Shown: piece after piece, positions 61,875 through 64,000 of the stretch
Layout: every line of letters starts with the position of its first letter
Position numbering within the stretch: position 1 is the first letter of the stretch
Assembly: GCF_043641665.1 (NCBI RefSeq)
Contig: NC_092181.1
Coordinates: 4,636,921-4,700,920 of the forward strand
Direction: 5' to 3'
DNA length: 64,000 nucleotides
Source of the DNA: Enoplosus armatus
Taxonomy: Eukaryota > Chordata > Actinopteri > Centrarchiformes > Enoplosidae
Program-made: the position numbers and the translations under genes
Notes under the pieces: model-generated
Told to the model about the DNA's origin: nothing
What the model saw: only the letters and a program-made list of their open reading frames with translations
The model's database searches: none

Positions 61875-61880
61875 TTTATT
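61875..61880 (-). promoter_or_regulatory. Poly(A) signal of dnah2
   Basis: TTTATT on the plus strand is AATAAA on the minus strand, about 150 bp beyond the dnah2 stop codon, in the right orientation. Confidence 0.55.
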
Positions 61881-62028
61881 ACAATGTGAAGTGCACTTTC
61901 AGCATAAATCGTGTCTGAGAAAATCTTTATAAATAATTCCACAAAAGAAACTACGTTAGTTCTAGGTTGTGCATAGAGGTATAGGTGTCAGTCACATTTA
62001 GAATTCCTTTTTGTCCTTGGATGAAAAC

Positions 62029-62132
62029 TTAATCATCCAACTGGCACAGGAGAGCAGAGGCTTTTGATATCCAATAGTCGCTGTGTCGCTTGGAGGGAAG
62101 CATCACTGTCACAACAAAATTAGTTGAGTGAC
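62029..62132 (-). CDS. dnah2: dnah2 last coding exon
   Basis: 104 bp on the minus strand after acceptor ...tccctccag. The first two bases complete the Gly of STTG; then [20 protein letters not shown] and [13 protein letters not shown] precede TAA (62029-62031). Found by following the open phase from the previous exon. Confidence 0.9.
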
Positions 62133-64000
62133 CTGGAGGGAGATAGACATGAAGGGTGAGGGGAAGAAAACTCCACAAAACAACATTCAGTTAAAAATGT
62201 GTCAGCTAAATGCCTTTAAATGTATGAAAACAAAGTGTAATCTTAAACAGTATGTGAGCGATGGATCCAGTATGTACCTGTGGTGGACAGAGTCCCGGCT
62301 CTGGCTGAGGTCTTGTACAGAGGAGCGTGGTAGAGGTCAGGCTCAGGCACGTAGTTCTGCTGCGGCTCGAAGTGCACCACTGGCAGCACGGCGTTCATCA
62401 CTCGAGGTAACGCGTCCTCAATCACCATGTTGCCATCGTCCCAGCGACTGGACTCCATGAACATGCCGTGCACGAGCACGCCGTCGTCCGGCTCTGGTAA
62501 CTGGTGTGTCCACAGATGAGATGGAGCAGTGGTGAGTGAAAGATACATATTCACTATAATCCATCCTCTCTTTTTAATGCATCGCTGTCTCTTGTGTTTT
62601 CACAGCAAATGTATGTAGCTATGGTGCAGAGTGGGCTTTTCACATTCACCATTGTTGTGACCGCCACTATTTTACCAAAGCTTTATGGGTTTCATTCTCA
62701 TTAGCGGAGAGCTTGCAGGAGACTTGGCAGGGTGGTTTAGGAATGTGTGAGGTTATTCGAGTTGCAACAGTGTTTGTGAGACACTTTAGGGGAACATGCT
62801 GCTTGGATTTGTGACCCTATGAGAAAATGAATAGAGCATATCAAACCAAAAAAAACGTCAAAGAAAATAAACCCAACCGTAATGGCTGACTTGACTTTTT
62901 TAGACTCTAGAGGAGAACCCATACTGAATGACAGGTAGGCAGCTCGCTTCTGGCACCAGACAGCCCATCCAAATCCTGCAAATACTTGTGTGTGACTGTA
63001 CAAAATCTTTGAGGACAACCATCAGCAAACTATTTGCATTGATAATTTAGCTGTATTTAGAGCAGAAATGGCAAAGCAAACAACACATCTGGGCGATGTG
63101 GTTGATGGAGGGAACAACAGGAATTGTAAATTCTGTAGAGAGAATTTGAGGTGAGTGAAATTGGCAAACTTCAGCTGAGCTGTGGGTCTGCAGCGAAACT
63201 TCGAGAACACTACTTTGTATTGTATGTATGTACTTACTGACTAAATCATTTAGTATTATTTATTATTTCTCCCATTGACATTTGTGATGTCTGCTGCCCT
63301 GATGTTAGCCACAACACTCATGTCAGAAATAATCTTTTATTTTTTTTATCTAAATCTTTTGGGGGCATTTAATGCTTTAATTAGACACCCACCACCTAAA
63401 TAGATGCGGGAAATGAAGGGAGAGCGATGTGGGGAATAACACGCAACAAAGGTCCCCAGACTGCGGTTATTGGACGGTACCTTAACCCACAGGCCACCAG
63501 GGCACCCCATGTTAGAAGTACTCTTATGGGAACAACTGGAACTGACTTGATTTTCCAGAACATGACATTCCAACAATAACCCCCTCCCTTTCCAGTACCT
63601 CCTCATCCATGTCCAGTTTAGCGTTGCTGGGCAGAGTGCGTAGAGCCTCACAGACCACTACCTGGTCTCTGTACACCGGCACCATGTTGAAGCGGAAGTT
63701 GAGCTCATCGATGGGCAAATTGTAGTGCCGGGCATGATTCTGAAGCACCCCTACAGGCCAGCAGGCCGAGCAGAACATAAAACATATATTTCATCAGGAT
63801 CTGTTCTAGTGGCAAATCAGGATATTGTTGAGCAGTTAAAAGCTAATCACATTACTTTGATGTATACTTGGAAGAATAGTTAGAGAGATCATTATAACCT
63901 AGCAGCTTTGAAATTTGTCTTACTGCTACGGTTCATTAGAGACATGGAAGATATTTTGGTGCTGCAGTGTTTTACCAGTAAGAAAGCCTTGAGGGAAGAA
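62029..64000 (-). CDS. dnah2: Axonemal dynein heavy chain 2, C-terminal end (partial)
   Basis: Four minus-strand exons (63976-64000 partial, 63599-63750, 62278-62500, 62029-62132) join in frame with GT-AG borders and encode the last 168 residues of a dynein heavy chain. In order: [123 protein letters not shown], stop. This is the C-terminal domain packed on the AAA+ ring of an ATP-driven microtubule motor. [22 protein letters not shown] and a LLCQL ending match my recollection of DNAH2, the inner-arm (I1/f) dynein of motile cilia and sperm. The family is certain; the exact paralogue is likely. The gene continues off the right edge and converges on chrna8. Confidence 0.88.
62278..62500 (-). 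CDS. dnah2: dnah2 penultimate exon
   Basis: 223 bp: [58 protein letters not shown] plus one base. Acceptor ...gtccacaccag and donor gtacat on the minus strand. Contains the near-universal dynein C-terminal signature PLYKT..RxGTLSTTG. Confidence 0.93.
62501..63598 (-). other. dnah2 intron with SINE
   Basis: A 1.1-kb intron containing a SINE (63358-63508). The rest shows no recognisable feature. Confidence 0.55.
63358..63508 (-). mobile_element. tRNA-derived SINE, copy 2
   Basis: The minus strand reads 'ggggtgccctggtggcctgt', 'gggttaaggtacc' (degenerate tRNA-like head), 'cctttgttgcgtgttattcc', 'atcgctctcccttcatttcc' and 'ttaaagcattaaatgcccc'. It parallels the copy at 45205-45345, but the B box has decayed. 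Confidence 0.6.
63599..63750 (-). CDS. dnah2: dnah2 antepenultimate exon
   Basis: 152 bp: two bases completing a Gly codon, then [50 protein letters not shown], ending at donor gtactg. Acceptor ...ggcctgtag. LQNHARxYNLPIDxLxF is typical of axonemal dynein heavy chains. Confidence 0.93.
63976..64000 (-). CDS. dnah2: dnah2 exon, truncated by the window edge
   Basis: Only 25 bases are visible: FFPQGFLT plus one base before donor gtaaaa on the minus strand. The spare G joins GG of the next exon to make Gly, giving FLTGVLQNHA as in dynein heavy chains. Confidence 0.85.

Overview
The window looks like vertebrate nuclear DNA, most likely from a ray-finned (probably percomorph) fish. The genes are split by GT-AG introns. 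Exon sizes are those classic for nicotinic receptor genes (45, 110, 80, 168, 195 and 87 bp). Spacers and introns are full of CA/GA microsatellites, a tRNA-derived SINE, a degraded LINE and several fold-back MITE families of the kind common in teleosts. I see nothing bacterial: no operon, CRISPR array or prokaryotic mobile element.

Layout. (1) 1-2817 is upstream flank or first intron of the first gene, mostly repeat-like, with only a weak first-exon candidate near 1128. (2) 2818-9750, plus strand: seven exons of a nicotinic acetylcholine receptor beta3-type subunit (chrnb3), complete from the mature N-terminus to the stop, with AATAAA at 9840. (3) 9751-17232: spacer with a hAT-type MITE that keeps a perfect 8-bp target duplication, other dispersed repeats, and a GC-box/GA-repeat promoter candidate. 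(4) 17233-54372, plus strand: all ten coding exons of an alpha7/alpha8-family subunit, closest to alpha8 (chrna8; the paralogue called CHRNA11 is not excluded). Its exons join in frame into 532 codons plus a stop. The 37-kb gene carries a nested transposon cluster in intron 2 and a repeat-rich intron 6. (5) 54373-61874: 3' UTR and a convergent spacer with three copies of one fold-back MITE. (6) 62029-64000, minus strand: the last four coding exons of an axonemal dynein heavy chain, best matched to DNAH2, running off the right edge. One of these exons shows only 25 bases here.

How the genes relate. chrnb3 encodes an auxiliary subunit that lacks the paired cysteines of loop C and has Val at pore position 9'. 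chrna8 encodes a subunit with a complete ligand site, expected to form alpha7-like calcium-permeable receptors. dnah2 is functionally unrelated (inner-arm ciliary dynein) but useful as a synteny marker. In humans DNAH2 lies near CHRNB1 and TP53 on 17p13.1, so this linkage bears on where alpha8/alpha11-type genes were lost in mammals.

Homology calls rest on recognising protein sequence by eye. No database search was run. Exon borders come from reading frame, splice dinucleotides and exact phase agreement.
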